The notes: generated from the letters alone by a model not told the origin. DNA of 64,000 bases from Schauerella fraxinea (GCA_030849965.1 JAVDKL010000002.1:558001-622000); one strand, 5' to 3'; positions 55,365-63,700 are shown, counted from the first letter of the stretch. Numbers and translations: made by a program.

Positions 55365-56273
55365 ATGTCTACCGTCGTGACGCGCAGCCATCTGGACTGG
55401 CTCGAAGCCGAAGCGATTTTCATCCTGCGCGAAGTGGCTGCCGAATGCGAAAAGCCGGCCTTGCTGTTTTCGGGCGGCAAGGATTCGTGCGTGCTGCTCA
55501 AGCTTGCCGAGAAAGCCTTTCGTCCGGGACGGTTTCCGTTTCCGTTGATGCACATCGATACCGGCCATAATTTTCCTGAAGTGATCGCCTTTCGCGATGC
55601 CTACGTGGCGCAATTGGGCGAGCGCCTGATCGTGCGCAGCGTGGAAGATTCGATCGCCCGTGGCAGCGTGGTGTTGCGCGGTGAGAACGATTCGCGCAAT
55701 GCCGCACAAGCCGTGACCTTGCTCGAAGCGATCGAAGAGCATGGTTTTGACGCGTGTATTGGCGGCGCTCGGCGCGATGAGGAAAAGGCGCGCGCGAAAG
55801 AACGCATCTTTTCTTTCCGCGACGCGTTCGGCCAATGGGATCCGAAGGCCCAGCGTCCCGAGTTGTGGAATCTGTTCAATACCCGGGTGCATCGCGGCGA
55901 GAACATGCGCGTGTTTCCGATTTCGAATTGGACGGAACTCGATGTGTGGCAATACATCCAGCGCGAGCAGATCGCGCTGCCGCCGATTTATTACACCCAT
56001 CAGCGCGAGGTGGTGCGCCGCCGCGGTCTGTTGGTGCCGGTGACGCCGATCACCCCGCCGGCTGAAGGCGAAACGGTCGAATCCGTGGCCGTGCGCTTTC
56101 GCACCGTGGGCGATATTTCATGTACGTGCCCGGTGGCGTCCGAGGCGGCGGATCCGCTGGCCATCATCGCCGAAACCGCCATCACCACGATTACCGAGCG
56201 CGGCGCCACGCGCATGGATGACCAGACTTCCGAGGCGTCGATGGAACGCCGCAAGAAGGAAGGCTACTTTTAA
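55365..56273 (+). CDS. cysD: Sulfate adenylyltransferase subunit 2 (CysD)
   Basis: 302 residues. PP-loop LFSGGKDSCVLLKLAEKAF, MHIDTGHNFPEVI, ARRDEEKARAKERIFSFRD, NWTELDVWQYIQREQIALPP. Makes APS from ATP and sulfate in a complex with the GTPase CysN. Strong AGGAGACGCC ribosome site. cysN follows directly. Confidence 0.96.
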   Translation: MSTVVTRSHLDWLEAEAIFILREVAAECEKPALLFSGGKDSCVLLKLAEKAFRPGRFPFPLMHIDTGHNFPEVIAFRDAYVAQLGERLIVRSVEDSIARGSVVLRGENDSRNAAQAVTLLEAIEEHGFDACIGGARRDEEKARAKERIFSFRDAFGQWDPKAQRPELWNLFNTRVHRGENMRVFPISNWTELDVWQYIQREQIALPPIYYTHQREVVRRRGLLVPVTPITPPAEGETVESVAVRFRTVGDISCTCPVASEAADPLAIIAETAITTITERGATRMDDQTSEASMERRKKEGYF

Positions 56274-56294
56274 GTGTCACAGCAAGGACAACAC

Positions 56295-57590
56295 ATGAAC
56301 GCTATCAACGACGCATTTTTATCCGGCGCCGATTCGAGTGTGCTGCGACTCATCACTGCGGGCTCGGTCGACGATGGTAAATCGACGTTGATCGGCCGCC
56401 TGCTGTTCGACAGCAAAGGCGTATTCGCCGATCAGCTCGACGCCATTTCGCGCGCCAAGCATCAACGTGTGGCCGCCGGCACCCTCGATCTGTCGCTGCT
56501 TACCGATGGACTCGAAGCCGAGCGGGAGCAGGGCATTACGATCGATGTGGCGTACCGCTATTTTTCGACGCCCCAGCGCAAGTTCATCATTGCCGACGCG
56601 CCGGGTCATGAGCAGTACACGCGCAATATGGTGACGGGTGCGTCCACCGCCGACATCGCGCTGATCCTGATCGATGCCACGCGCGCGGCCGATGGCACGC
56701 TGCTCACGCAGACGAAACGCCACAGCACGATCGCGCGTTTGCTGGGATTGCGCCATATCGTTGTTGCCGTCAACAAGATGGATCTGGTCGACTGGGATGA
56801 AGCGGTATTCGAGCGCATCCGTACGGCCTATACAGAGTTGGCGCGCCGATTGGATATCGCGCATTTCGATATCCTGCCGTTGTCGGCACTGAGTGGCGAC
56901 AACGTCGTCACTGCCTCGGAAAAAACGCCGTGGTACGCCGGCCCGCCGTTGCTCACGCTACTGGAAGGGCTGGATGTGTCGCGAGATCCGCACAGCACGC
57001 CGTTGCGGTTTCCGGTGCAGTGGGTGGCGCGCCACGGCGGCGATCGGGTCGATGATTTCCGCGGCTACTCGGGGCGGCTCGCAAGCGGTGTGTTGCGCGT
57101 GGGTGACGAGGTGATCGTGCAACCCGCCGGCACACCGGCGCGCGTGACGGCCATCTCGATCGGCGAGCAATCGCTGTCGTCTGCGGTATCGGGCGATGCG
57201 ATCACGGTGGTGCTCGATCGTGACGTCGACGTCTCGCGTGGCGACGTGCTGGTGCATGCCGATGCGCCGGCACGGGTCGACCGACAGTTTGAAGCGGAGT
57301 TGTGCTGGCTCGACAATCGGCCGCTCAATCTGTCGCGCAAGTATTTGCTCAAGCACGGTACGCGACTGACCTCGGCGCGCATACAAGCTGTGCACACGCG
57401 GCGTGACGTGCACGAGTTGCAGTCGGTACCCAATACCGAACCGCTCGGCATGAACGACATCGGCCGCGTCACGTTGCAGACCCGCGAGTCGCTGGCGGTG
57501 GACGCCTATGCGGACGTGCCGGCCAACGGTGCGTTCATTCTGATCGATGAGGCTACGCATCAGACGGCGGCAGCTGGGATGCTGCTGTAG
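56295..57590 (+). CDS. cysN: Sulfate adenylyltransferase subunit 1 (CysN GTPase)
   Basis: 431 residues. EF-Tu-like GTPase: G1 GSVDDGKSTLIGRLL, G2/G3 EREQGITIDVAYRYF and DAPGHEQYTRNM, G4 NKMDLVDW. GTP hydrolysis drives APS formation by CysD. I use ATG 56295 since AAGGA lies 6 bases upstream; a GTG directly after the cysD stop (56274) would add seven residues. There is no fused CysC kinase domain, consistent with APS reductase use. End of the operon. Confidence 0.95.
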   Translation: MNAINDAFLSGADSSVLRLITAGSVDDGKSTLIGRLLFDSKGVFADQLDAISRAKHQRVAAGTLDLSLLTDGLEAEREQGITIDVAYRYFSTPQRKFIIADAPGHEQYTRNMVTGASTADIALILIDATRAADGTLLTQTKRHSTIARLLGLRHIVVAVNKMDLVDWDEAVFERIRTAYTELARRLDIAHFDILPLSALSGDNVVTASEKTPWYAGPPLLTLLEGLDVSRDPHSTPLRFPVQWVARHGGDRVDDFRGYSGRLASGVLRVGDEVIVQPAGTPARVTAISIGEQSLSSAVSGDAITVVLDRDVDVSRGDVLVHADAPARVDRQFEAELCWLDNRPLNLSRKYLLKHGTRLTSARIQAVHTRRDVHELQSVPNTEPLGMNDIGRVTLQTRESLAVDAYADVPANGAFILIDEATHQTAAAGMLL

Positions 57591-57603
57591 GACCCTTTTG
57601 TCA

Positions 57604-57633
57604 CACCGGGGCGGGCAAGCCCCGCTTGCGGTG
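57604..57633. repeat. GC-rich hairpin after cysN
   Basis: CACCG...CGGTG enclosing GGGC GGGCAA GCCC. No T-run. It could end or protect the cys transcript, but this is uncertain. Confidence 0.35.
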
Positions 57634-57676
57634 CGACCGGTTGTGATCTAAAACGAAAGAAGGCGCTTGCCAAAAG

Positions 57677-57696
57677 TACTGTATGTTTGTACAGTA
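57677..57696. promoter_or_regulatory. LexA (SOS) operator
   Basis: TACTGTATGTTTGTACAGTA: the E. coli-type SOS box CTGT-N8-ACAG with both flanking TA pairs, a nearly perfect palindrome. It ends 5 bases before the start codon of the radical SAM gene, where bound LexA would block transcription or early elongation. Confidence 0.85.
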
Positions 57697-57701
57697 CTTC
57701 C

Positions 57702-58955
57702 ATGGCACGCACCGAACGCTCCGTTTTAGCCGGTCTTGGGTCCCCGGCAACCGCCCCCACCGCGATACGCGGTCGGGGAGCGGTTACTCATGTCGCGCAC
57801 CGCTTTCAAAGCGATGCCCGCGAAGCGGATAACGACGTCGTTGCGTACGAGCCCAACGGCGAAGATACGCCTCCCCCATTACGCACGCAGGTCATTCGTG
57901 AACAAGCGCGCAAGTTGTTGTCGCGCAACGATTCACCCGATATCCCGTTCGATCAGGCCGTGAACCCCTATCGCGGTTGCGAGCATGGTTGTGTCTATTG
58001 CTATGCCCGGCCTACGCATGCCTATCTGGGCTATTCGCCCGGGCTGGATTTCGAAACCAAGCTGATCGTCAAGGAAAACGCCGTCGATGCGCTGCGTGCC
58101 GAATTGGCTCGGCCGGCCTATCGGATGTCGCCCATCAATGTGGGGTCGGCGACGGATGTCTATCAACCTATCGAGCGCGAATGGCGTCTCACGCGCGGCA
58201 TCCTGCAGTTGCTCTCCGATACGGGCCATCCGCTCACGCTGGTCACCAAGAATGCACTGGTCGAGCGCGACCTCGATATTCTCAAGTCGTTGGCTGAGCG
58301 CAATCTGGTTGCCGTGTACATCAGCGTGACCTCGATGGACGCCGAGTTGTCGCGCACGATGGAGCCTCGCGCCTCTGCGCCGTGGCGCCGGCTGCAGGCC
58401 GTGCGCACGCTGAGCGATGCTGGCATTCCAGTGGGTGTGCTGGTCGCGCCCGTGATGCCCTTCATCAACGACGCCGAAGTCGAACATATTCTCGAAGCCG
58501 CTGCCGAGGCCGGCGCGTATTACGCCAACTACACCGTTGTGCGCCTGCCGTGGGAAGTCAAAGAAGTCTTTGAAACCTGGCTGCGTACGCACTTTCCCGA
58601 TCGGGCCGATCGCGTCCTGCATCGAATCGAGGATCTGCGTGGCGGCAAGCGCAACGATCCGCGCTTCGGTACGCGCATGAAAGGCGAGGGCGTGTGGTCC
58701 GATTTGTTGCGTCAACGATTCGATGTGGCGGTTCGCCGTCATAAGCTCAACCGCACCCGTCTGGCGCTGGATACCACGCAGTTCGTGCCGCCGGTGATGT
58801 CGTCGGCGCAGTCGTCGGCGCAGTTCTCTGCCATGCCGCAACCCACGAATTCGGTCGCCAGGGGGCATGTTGCCCCCGTCACATTTATCCGTTCGCGCCG
58901 ATCATCGGCGCCGCAAGCCGCCACGCCGGTAAGTCAATTGGCGTTGTTCGACTAA
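57702..58955 (+). CDS. PA0069 family radical SAM protein (SplB-related)
   Basis: 417 residues. Radical SAM cluster motif in YRGCEHGCVYCYARP (C-x3-C-x2-C), then NVGSATDVYQPIEREW, LVTKNALVERDLDIL and ISVTSMDAELSRTMEPRA. Belongs to the group annotated as PA0069 family or DNA repair photolyase (SplB-like); spore photoproduct lyase itself repairs UV thymine lesions. The function of this group is not established. The near-consensus LexA box in its promoter supports a DNA-damage role. ATG 57702 is preceded by the operator rather than a good ribosome site. C-terminal about 60 residues are low-complexity Ser/Ala. Confidence 0.9.
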   Translation: MARTERSVLAGLGSPATAPTAIRGRGAVTHVAHRFQSDAREADNDVVAYEPNGEDTPPPLRTQVIREQARKLLSRNDSPDIPFDQAVNPYRGCEHGCVYCYARPTHAYLGYSPGLDFETKLIVKENAVDALRAELARPAYRMSPINVGSATDVYQPIEREWRLTRGILQLLSDTGHPLTLVTKNALVERDLDILKSLAERNLVAVYISVTSMDAELSRTMEPRASAPWRRLQAVRTLSDAGIPVGVLVAPVMPFINDAEVEHILEAAAEAGAYYANYTVVRLPWEVKEVFETWLRTHFPDRADRVLHRIEDLRGGKRNDPRFGTRMKGEGVWSDLLRQRFDVAVRRHKLNRTRLALDTTQFVPPVMSSAQSSAQFSAMPQPTNSVARGHVAPVTFIRSRRSSAPQAATPVSQLALFD

Positions 58956-59021
58956 AGCCCGTCAACGCGGTGTTGGTGCCGCGTTCACACCATTTCGTTT
59001 TGTTCTTTTCAGGAATTCGTC

Positions 59022-59360
59022 ATGCACAAGACCTTGCAAAAGCTGGCCCCCCGCGGACGTTGGCCCTTCGTCTCCAACGAGGTGCATTTGATGCACACCG
59101 GCGCACTCGAAGCCTTGGTGCCGTCATTGGTGCCGGCGACGGCGCCTGCGGCGTCACCCGCACGTCCCTCCGTGCATAAAATACCGAGCGTAGCCGTGAT
59201 GAAGGCGATCGACCGCAATTCAATCGCCGGTGTGGGAATTCATGGTGCGATGGCCCAGCCGGTCACCCGGGCGCGCATGATCAAGGATGTTATGTTGGTC
59301 GCCGGCTGGGGAGCCGTCATTCCCGGCGTGATGTGGATCGGCAGCGCTGTCGGTTACTGA
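59022..59360 (+). CDS. Hypothetical protein, 112 residues
   Basis: Begins MHKTLQKLAPRGRWPFVSNE. A low-complexity Pro/Ala stretch (PATAPAASPARPS) in the middle and a hydrophobic C-terminal segment (VMLVAGWGAVIPGVMWIGSA), so perhaps membrane-attached by the C-terminus. No family recognised. ATG behind CAGGAATTCGTC. It lies 66 bases after the SOS-controlled radical SAM gene on the same strand and may be cotranscribed. A repeat array follows it. Confidence 0.62.
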   Translation: MHKTLQKLAPRGRWPFVSNEVHLMHTGALEALVPSLVPATAPAASPARPSVHKIPSVAVMKAIDRNSIAGVGIHGAMAQPVTRARMIKDVMLVAGWGAVIPGVMWIGSAVGY

Positions 59361-59645
59361 GCCCCGAGCTGCGCTGCGCGCAGATGTTGAATTCGGGCAG
59401 CGCTCCGGGGCATGGCACCTTCGGGACACCGCACCTTGGTGACACCGTATCCTTGCGACATCGCACCTTCGGCACCGCACCTTCGGGACACGGCACCTTC
59501 GGCACAACGCACATTCGGCACACGGCACCGTTGTGACACTGCACCCTTGGAACACTGCACCTTTTGGACGCAACGCCCAGCGCCGTTGGGACGTTGCACC
59601 TTTCGCTGACAGGCCACCCAGAGGCAGCCTCCCGGGTAGCGAGTG
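59361..59645. other. Intergenic region dominated by a tandem repeat
   Basis: 285 bases between two convergent genes. Most is the array below. No terminator with a T-run is visible. Confidence 0.55.
59407..59575. repeat. Degenerate 14-18 bp tandem repeat array, about ten units
   Basis: About ten head-to-tail units around GCACCTTCGGGACACG, with variants such as GCACCTTGGTGACACC, GCACCTTCGGCACAAC, GCACATTCGGCACACG, GCACCGTTGTGACACT and GCACCCTTGGAACACT. Unit length wavers between 14 and 18 bases. It starts about 45 bases after the 112-residue gene. Confidence 0.85.
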
Positions 59646-60437
59646 CTAGATGGTCGCGACCGATCCTGAGTCAACACGGTAGTTGCTGCCATTGACGAAG
59701 CTGGCACGTTCCGAGCACAAGAACGCGATAACGGCTGCCACCTCTTCGGGCTTACCGCGGCGCTTGAGTTCCATGAACGGGCGCTCCTCGTCCAGGAAAC
59801 TCTTGATGGCTTCTTCAAAGCTCACGCCTTTTTCCTTCGCGCGCTTTTCCATCATGGCGTCGGTCATCGGCGTGTGAATGTAGGCCGGCGAGCATGCGTT
59901 GACCAGGATGCCATCCTTGGCATAGGTTTTCGACAGGCCCTTCACCAAACTCAGCACACCCGCCTTGGCGGCGCAGTAAGGCAGTTCATCCACGTAAGGT
60001 TGCACAGCATCTTCTGATGCGGTCAACACGATACGACCCCATCCGGTGGGGCGCATATCGTTGATGAAGGCCCGTACCAAGCGCACAGCTGACATCAGAT
60101 CGACCTCCAGCGTTTTCATCCAGCCGTCGTCGTCGATCTCATGAAAGAAGCCCGTGGCGCCCGTGATGCCCGCAGCGTTGATCAAGATCTGCGGCACGCC
60201 GACAGCATCGAGCACCTTGGTGCGCAACGCGGCCACTTCCGCAGGTTTGGTCAGGTCAGCCGCAAATGCGTGCACCGTACCCTTCAGTTTGGCAGCCGAC
60301 TTATCCAGTTCCGCCTGATCGAGATCGCTGATGACGACCGTGACGCCTTCGGCAAGCAGGTGCTCGGCCGTGCTGAAGCCGATGCCGGAATCCGCGCCGG
60401 TAATCAAGGCGATACGCCCTTTGATGCCTAAATCCAT
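59646..60437 (-). CDS. SDR family oxidoreductase
   Basis: 263 residues. Classical short-chain dehydrogenase: cofactor motif ITGADSGIGFST, INAAGITGATG, catalytic LPYCAAKAGVLSL (Tyr, Lys) with Ser in LTASEDAV, and SPAYIHTPMTDAM. The pattern resembles 3-hydroxy- or sugar-type dehydrogenases; the substrate is unknown. ATG 60437 behind CCAGGAGAGCAC. The frame stays open far upstream, but that is antisense to the next gene and not coding. Divergent from the aldo/keto reductase. Confidence 0.9.
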   Translation of the reverse strand: MDLGIKGRIALITGADSGIGFSTAEHLLAEGVTVVISDLDQAELDKSAAKLKGTVHAFAADLTKPAEVAALRTKVLDAVGVPQILINAAGITGATGFFHEIDDDGWMKTLEVDLMSAVRLVRAFINDMRPTGWGRIVLTASEDAVQPYVDELPYCAAKAGVLSLVKGLSKTYAKDGILVNACSPAYIHTPMTDAMMEKRAKEKGVSFEEAIKSFLDEERPFMELKRRGKPEEVAAVIAFLCSERASFVNGSNYRVDSGSVATI

Positions 60438-60462
60438 TGTGCTCTCCTGGTGCTGCCCTGCA

Positions 60463-60479
60463 CCAACCAAGACGGTTGG
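60463..60479. repeat. Inverted repeat, possible operator
   Basis: CCAACC AAGAC GGTTGG, 25 bases upstream of the SDR start in the divergent SDR / aldo-keto promoter region. Sized like a dimeric repressor site, but no regulator gene is adjacent. Confidence 0.4.
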
Positions 60480-60662
60480 CGCACGGGGCGGTATGGCTGA
60501 GCGATAAGCAAATAGGGTGCCGTTATGACGCGGTGCCGCGTTCGTGGTTTGCGATTTCCGATGCGGCGCTGCGGTAGTAACATCAAGATCGACGCCGACC
60601 GGGCGGGCTTCGCGCGATGCGATCCGCCGCGCCGCATGGCACCTACTTCGGAGTACTGAACT

Positions 60663-61712
60663 TTGAAATACCGCAAACTTGGCCGCACCGATCTTGACGT
60701 TAGCCTGATTGGCTTGGGCACCATGACCTGGGGCGAGCAAAATACCGAGGCCGATGCGCACGAGCAGTTGGATTTTGCGTTGGCTCAAGGCGTGACGCTG
60801 GTAGACGCCGCTGAGATGTACCCGGTTCCGCCCAAACCCGAAACGCAAGGTTTGACAGAGCAATACATTGGCACGTGGCTCGCAAAAACGAAGCGCCGTA
60901 ACGATATCGTGTTGGCCAGCAAGGTCGCCGGTCCTGTGCGGGATCCCAAGCGTCCCGGGCACATCCGCGACGGCAAGACGTTTCTCGATCGCAAAAACCT
61001 CACGGCCGCGCTGGACGCCAGCCTGAAGCGCCTGCAGACGGATTATCTGGATCTGTACCAACTGCATTGGCCGGATCGCACCACGGCCACGTTCGGTCAA
61101 TTGTCCTACCCTTGGGTGAAGGACGAGTCGACCACTGCCATCAGCGAAACGTTGAGCGTGCTGCAGGACTTCGTGCGTGAAGGCAAAGTGCGCCATATCG
61201 GCGTGTCCAACGAAACACCCTGGGGCGTGGGGCAATTTCTGAAGCACGCCGATGTTGACGGTTTGCCGCGGATTGCGTCGATTCAAAACCCATACAGCCT
61301 GCTTAATCGGGTGTATGAAATCGGCTTGTCCGAGTTCACCCATCATGAAGGCGTGGGTTTATTGGCGTATTCACCGTTGGCGATGGGCATGCTGTCGGGC
61401 AAATACCTGGACGGTGCACGTCCGGCCAATGCGCGTTTGAGCATCTTCACGCGCTTTACGCGCTACAGCAATCCGCAGGCAGAAGCGGCCACGGCTGAGT
61501 ACGTCAAACTGGCGCGTGAGAACGGCATTTCGCCGACGCATCTCGCCTTGGCATGGGTGAATGCGCAGCCATTCGTGAACAGCAATTTGATCGGTGCGAC
61601 CACGATCGCGCAATTGAAGGAAGATATCGACAGCGTGGATATCGACTTGAGCGCCGACGTGCTGGCGGCTATCGACGCGATCCACAAGAAGTATCCCAAC
61701 CCGGCACCGTAA
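60663..61712 (+). CDS. Aldo/keto reductase (Tas-like)
   Basis: 349 residues. MKYRKLGRTDLDVSLIGLGT, catalytic Tyr in DAAEMYPVPP, Lys in VLASKVAG, His in YQLHWPDR, IGVSNETPWGV. Length and PVPPKPETQGLTEQYIGTWL fit the Tas subgroup. NADPH-dependent reduction of aldehydes or ketones; the real substrate is unknown. TTG start 60663 with GGAG 9 bases upstream. Downstream lies a three-unit repeat. Confidence 0.93.
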   Translation: MKYRKLGRTDLDVSLIGLGTMTWGEQNTEADAHEQLDFALAQGVTLVDAAEMYPVPPKPETQGLTEQYIGTWLAKTKRRNDIVLASKVAGPVRDPKRPGHIRDGKTFLDRKNLTAALDASLKRLQTDYLDLYQLHWPDRTTATFGQLSYPWVKDESTTAISETLSVLQDFVREGKVRHIGVSNETPWGVGQFLKHADVDGLPRIASIQNPYSLLNRVYEIGLSEFTHHEGVGLLAYSPLAMGMLSGKYLDGARPANARLSIFTRFTRYSNPQAEAATAEYVKLARENGISPTHLALAWVNAQPFVNSNLIGATTIAQLKEDIDSVDIDLSADVLAAIDAIHKKYPNPAP

Positions 61713-61733
61713 GGGCGCACCCCCGGTCGCCAT

Positions 61734-61775
61734 CCTGGGTTGGCTTTCCTAGGTTGGCTTTTCCCAGGTTGGCGC
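61734..61775. repeat. 14-16 bp tandem repeat, three units
   Basis: CCTGGGTTGGCTTT, CCTAGGTTGGCTTTTC and CCAGGTTGGCGCC in a row, 21 bases after the aldo/keto reductase stop. Confidence 0.8.
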
Positions 61776-61804
61776 CACCAACCGGCAGGGCAGCGCGTGG
61801 CTCC

Positions 61805-62677
61805 TCAAGCGCTGCCCAACAGCACCACGCCGGCCACGATGGCAAGGCAACCCAACAGGCGGCCGATGCCCACCGTCTCTCGCAGCAGGATCATGCCGGC
61901 GAAGGTGCCCAGCATCATCGACATTTCGCGCGCCGGCGCCACGAGGCTAAGCGGCGCGCCCATGCGCAGGGCATACAACACCAGGATGTAGCCCAGCGGC
62001 GAAAGAAAGCCCACGGCAATCGCCAAACCCCAGTATCCGCGCATCGATTCCCAATTGCTGCGGCGGCGCTTGAGCATGTGGGGCGTAAACATCACCGTGC
62101 GCGTCAGTACTGTGAGCCAATCGAAAAGTACCGGCATGATCAACAGCACTTTCACCCCGTAGGCATCCACCATGGTGTACACGGCAATGAAGGCGCCGAT
62201 GATCAATCCCCATCGCACGCCGATCCAGGCCTGCGGTTGCGTGAAGATGGTGAGCCGGCCCTGCGTGGCGATCAGCAGCACGCCAGACACCACGCACAGC
62301 ATGCCGCCCAAGCCAGCCGCCGAGGTAGGCTCGCCCAGCAAGGTAAAGGCGCCAATGCTCGAGAGCAACGGCCCCGTGCCGCGCGCGATGGGGTACACCA
62401 CCGAGAGGTCGGCCACCTGATAGCCGCGCTGCAGGCACAAGCTGTAGCCCAGGTGCAGGCCAGCCGAAATCACGATGCACGCCACCACCGGCAGCGTCCA
62501 TTGCATGCCGTCGTGAAACATCGACCAGAGCGCCCAGGGGGCATAGATCACTGTGGCGGCCAGGCCGTAGGCGTACACGAAGGCGGGACCCACCTTGGCC
62601 GCGCGTTTGGCCAGCAGATTCCAGGCGGCGTGTGCAATCGCGGCCAGAATGACGAGAAGCAAGGCGGTGTGGGACAT
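61805..62677 (-). CDS. EamA family (DMT) transporter
   Basis: 290 residues, about ten hydrophobic helices in two similar halves, the drug/metabolite transporter pattern: ILAAIAHAAWNLLAKRAAK, QVADLSVVYPIARGTGPLLS, and LGYILVLYALRMGAPLSLV with VAPAREMSMMLGTFAG in the second half. Moves small metabolites, often exporting amino acids; the substrate cannot be told. Convergent with the aldo/keto reductase gene. Confidence 0.88.
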   Translation of the reverse strand: MSHTALLLVILAAIAHAAWNLLAKRAAKVGPAFVYAYGLAATVIYAPWALWSMFHDGMQWTLPVVACIVISAGLHLGYSLCLQRGYQVADLSVVYPIARGTGPLLSSIGAFTLLGEPTSAAGLGGMLCVVSGVLLIATQGRLTIFTQPQAWIGVRWGLIIGAFIAVYTMVDAYGVKVLLIMPVLFDWLTVLTRTVMFTPHMLKRRRSNWESMRGYWGLAIAVGFLSPLGYILVLYALRMGAPLSLVAPAREMSMMLGTFAGMILLRETVGIGRLLGCLAIVAGVVLLGSA

Positions 62678-62822
62678 GGTGGGTCAGGCCGTTACTGAGG
62701 CCGCGGGCCATTTCAGCGGCAAGGCCAGCCATCGCGGCGCTGATGTGAGCCGATTCACGTCGGTGTGGGTAAAACGCAGCAGTCGGGTAAGGTGGGGCAC
62801 GACGTAAGTTGTTGTTTTAATG

Positions 62823-62828
62823 TAGAAT
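62823..62828 (+). promoter_or_regulatory. Possible -10 element of rplS transcript
   Basis: TAGAAT in an AT-rich stretch, followed by GCTGGG. The -35 region is not clear. Confidence 0.35.
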
Positions 62829-62929
62829 GCTGGGTTTGCCAAAACTCATCCTCTGCGCGCGACGATAAATCGGCCGGTACGTTGGGTCAGGCGTCGATCC
62901 TAGCGATCGCATGCTTGCCCGAAATACCA

Positions 62930-62963
62930 CTTAAGACACGAGCTTCAAACCTTGCGTCTCAAG
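62930..62963 (+). repeat. Imperfect hairpin in rplS leader
   Basis: CTTAAGACACGAG and CTTGCGTCTCAAG can pair over 13 positions with two mismatches and one G-T pair, closed by the 8-base loop CTTCAAAC. Confidence 0.4.
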
Positions 62964-63179
62964 ACATAAGGCCAAATGTGACGTCCCGATTCGCATGACG
63001 ATAACAACGCGGCTCAACACGGATCGGCTCAGGTCGTTCTCGTTGTGTCGCATTTGAATTGTCATCGAAATGTCACGAAGCAACAGCTTAAAACAAATGA
63101 TCCGTCATTGCTTTGAGCCGCCAACGCCCGGCATAGCGTTGTTCACGAGTCGCGCAGTACGATGAATCAGGAGTTCGTA

Positions 63180-63572
63180 ATGAACCTTATCGCTACCCTC
63201 GAACAAGAAGAGATCACCCGGCTGCTCGCCGCGAAAAACATCGACGCCATGCCCGAATTCGCCCCCGGCGATACGGTTGTCGTCAGCGTCAACGTCGTCG
63301 AAGGCACGCGTAAGCGTGTTCAGGCGTTCGAAGGTGTTGTTATCGCCCGCCGCAACCGTGGTCTGAACTCGGCCTTCATCGTGCGCAAGATTTCGTCGGG
63401 TGAAGCCGTCGAGCGTACGTTCCAACTGTACTCGCCGCAGATCGCCACGATCGAAGTCAAGCGTCGTGGTGACGTTCGCCGCGCCAAGCTTTACTACCTG
63501 CGTTCGCGTTCGGGCAAGTCGGCACGTATCAAGGAAAAGCTCGTCAGCAAGAAGGTTGCTTCGGCAGCATAA
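63180..63572 (+). CDS. rplS: 50S ribosomal protein L19
   Basis: 130 residues. [80 protein letters not shown] and [17 protein letters not shown] cover the whole L19 fold at the 30S-50S interface. ATG behind CAGGAGTTCGTA. Codon use is strongly biased, as for a highly expressed gene. Followed by a terminator. Confidence 0.97.
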   Translation: MNLIATLEQEEITRLLAAKNIDAMPEFAPGDTVVVSVNVVEGTRKRVQAFEGVVIARRNRGLNSAFIVRKISSGEAVERTFQLYSPQIATIEVKRRGDVRRAKLYYLRSRSGKSARIKEKLVSKKVASAA

Positions 63573-63654
63573 TTGCGGCAAAGCTTGGCCCCGGATCGCG
63601 TTCAATGCTGGGGGCAATTGCCCCATCGTTTCGGCAAGGATGCAAATCCGGGTT

Positions 63655-63684
63655 AAAAAGGCACCTCGACAGGTGCCTTTTTTT
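63655..63684 (+). terminator. Rho-independent terminator after rplS
   Basis: AAAAAGGCACCT CGAC AGGTGCCTTTTTTT, 17 bases before the next start codon. Confidence 0.92.
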
Positions 63685-63700
63685 ATTCGCATGCATTTAC

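Larger units (their letters stand above)
62678..63179. other. Long leader/intergenic region before rplS
   Basis: 502 bases without a credible gene. Contains a putative promoter (62823-62828) and a hairpin (62930-62963). If that promoter is used, rplS has an untranslated leader of about 345 bases. The rpsP-rimM-trmD genes that often precede rplS are absent. Confidence 0.6.

Noticed and set aside
59407-59575. CRISPR array or a coding repeat protein
   Set aside because: No unique spacers, unit length not constant and not a multiple of three, so neither fits.
60438-61346. Upstream extension of the SDR frame to 566 codons
   Set aside because: The extension is antisense to the aldo/keto reductase; a proper ATG with a ribosome site exists at 60437.
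63611-63624. Palindrome GGGGCAATTGCCCC after rplS
   Set aside because: Perfect 14-bp palindrome but no T-run; the real terminator is 30 bases further on. Likely chance or a weak operator.
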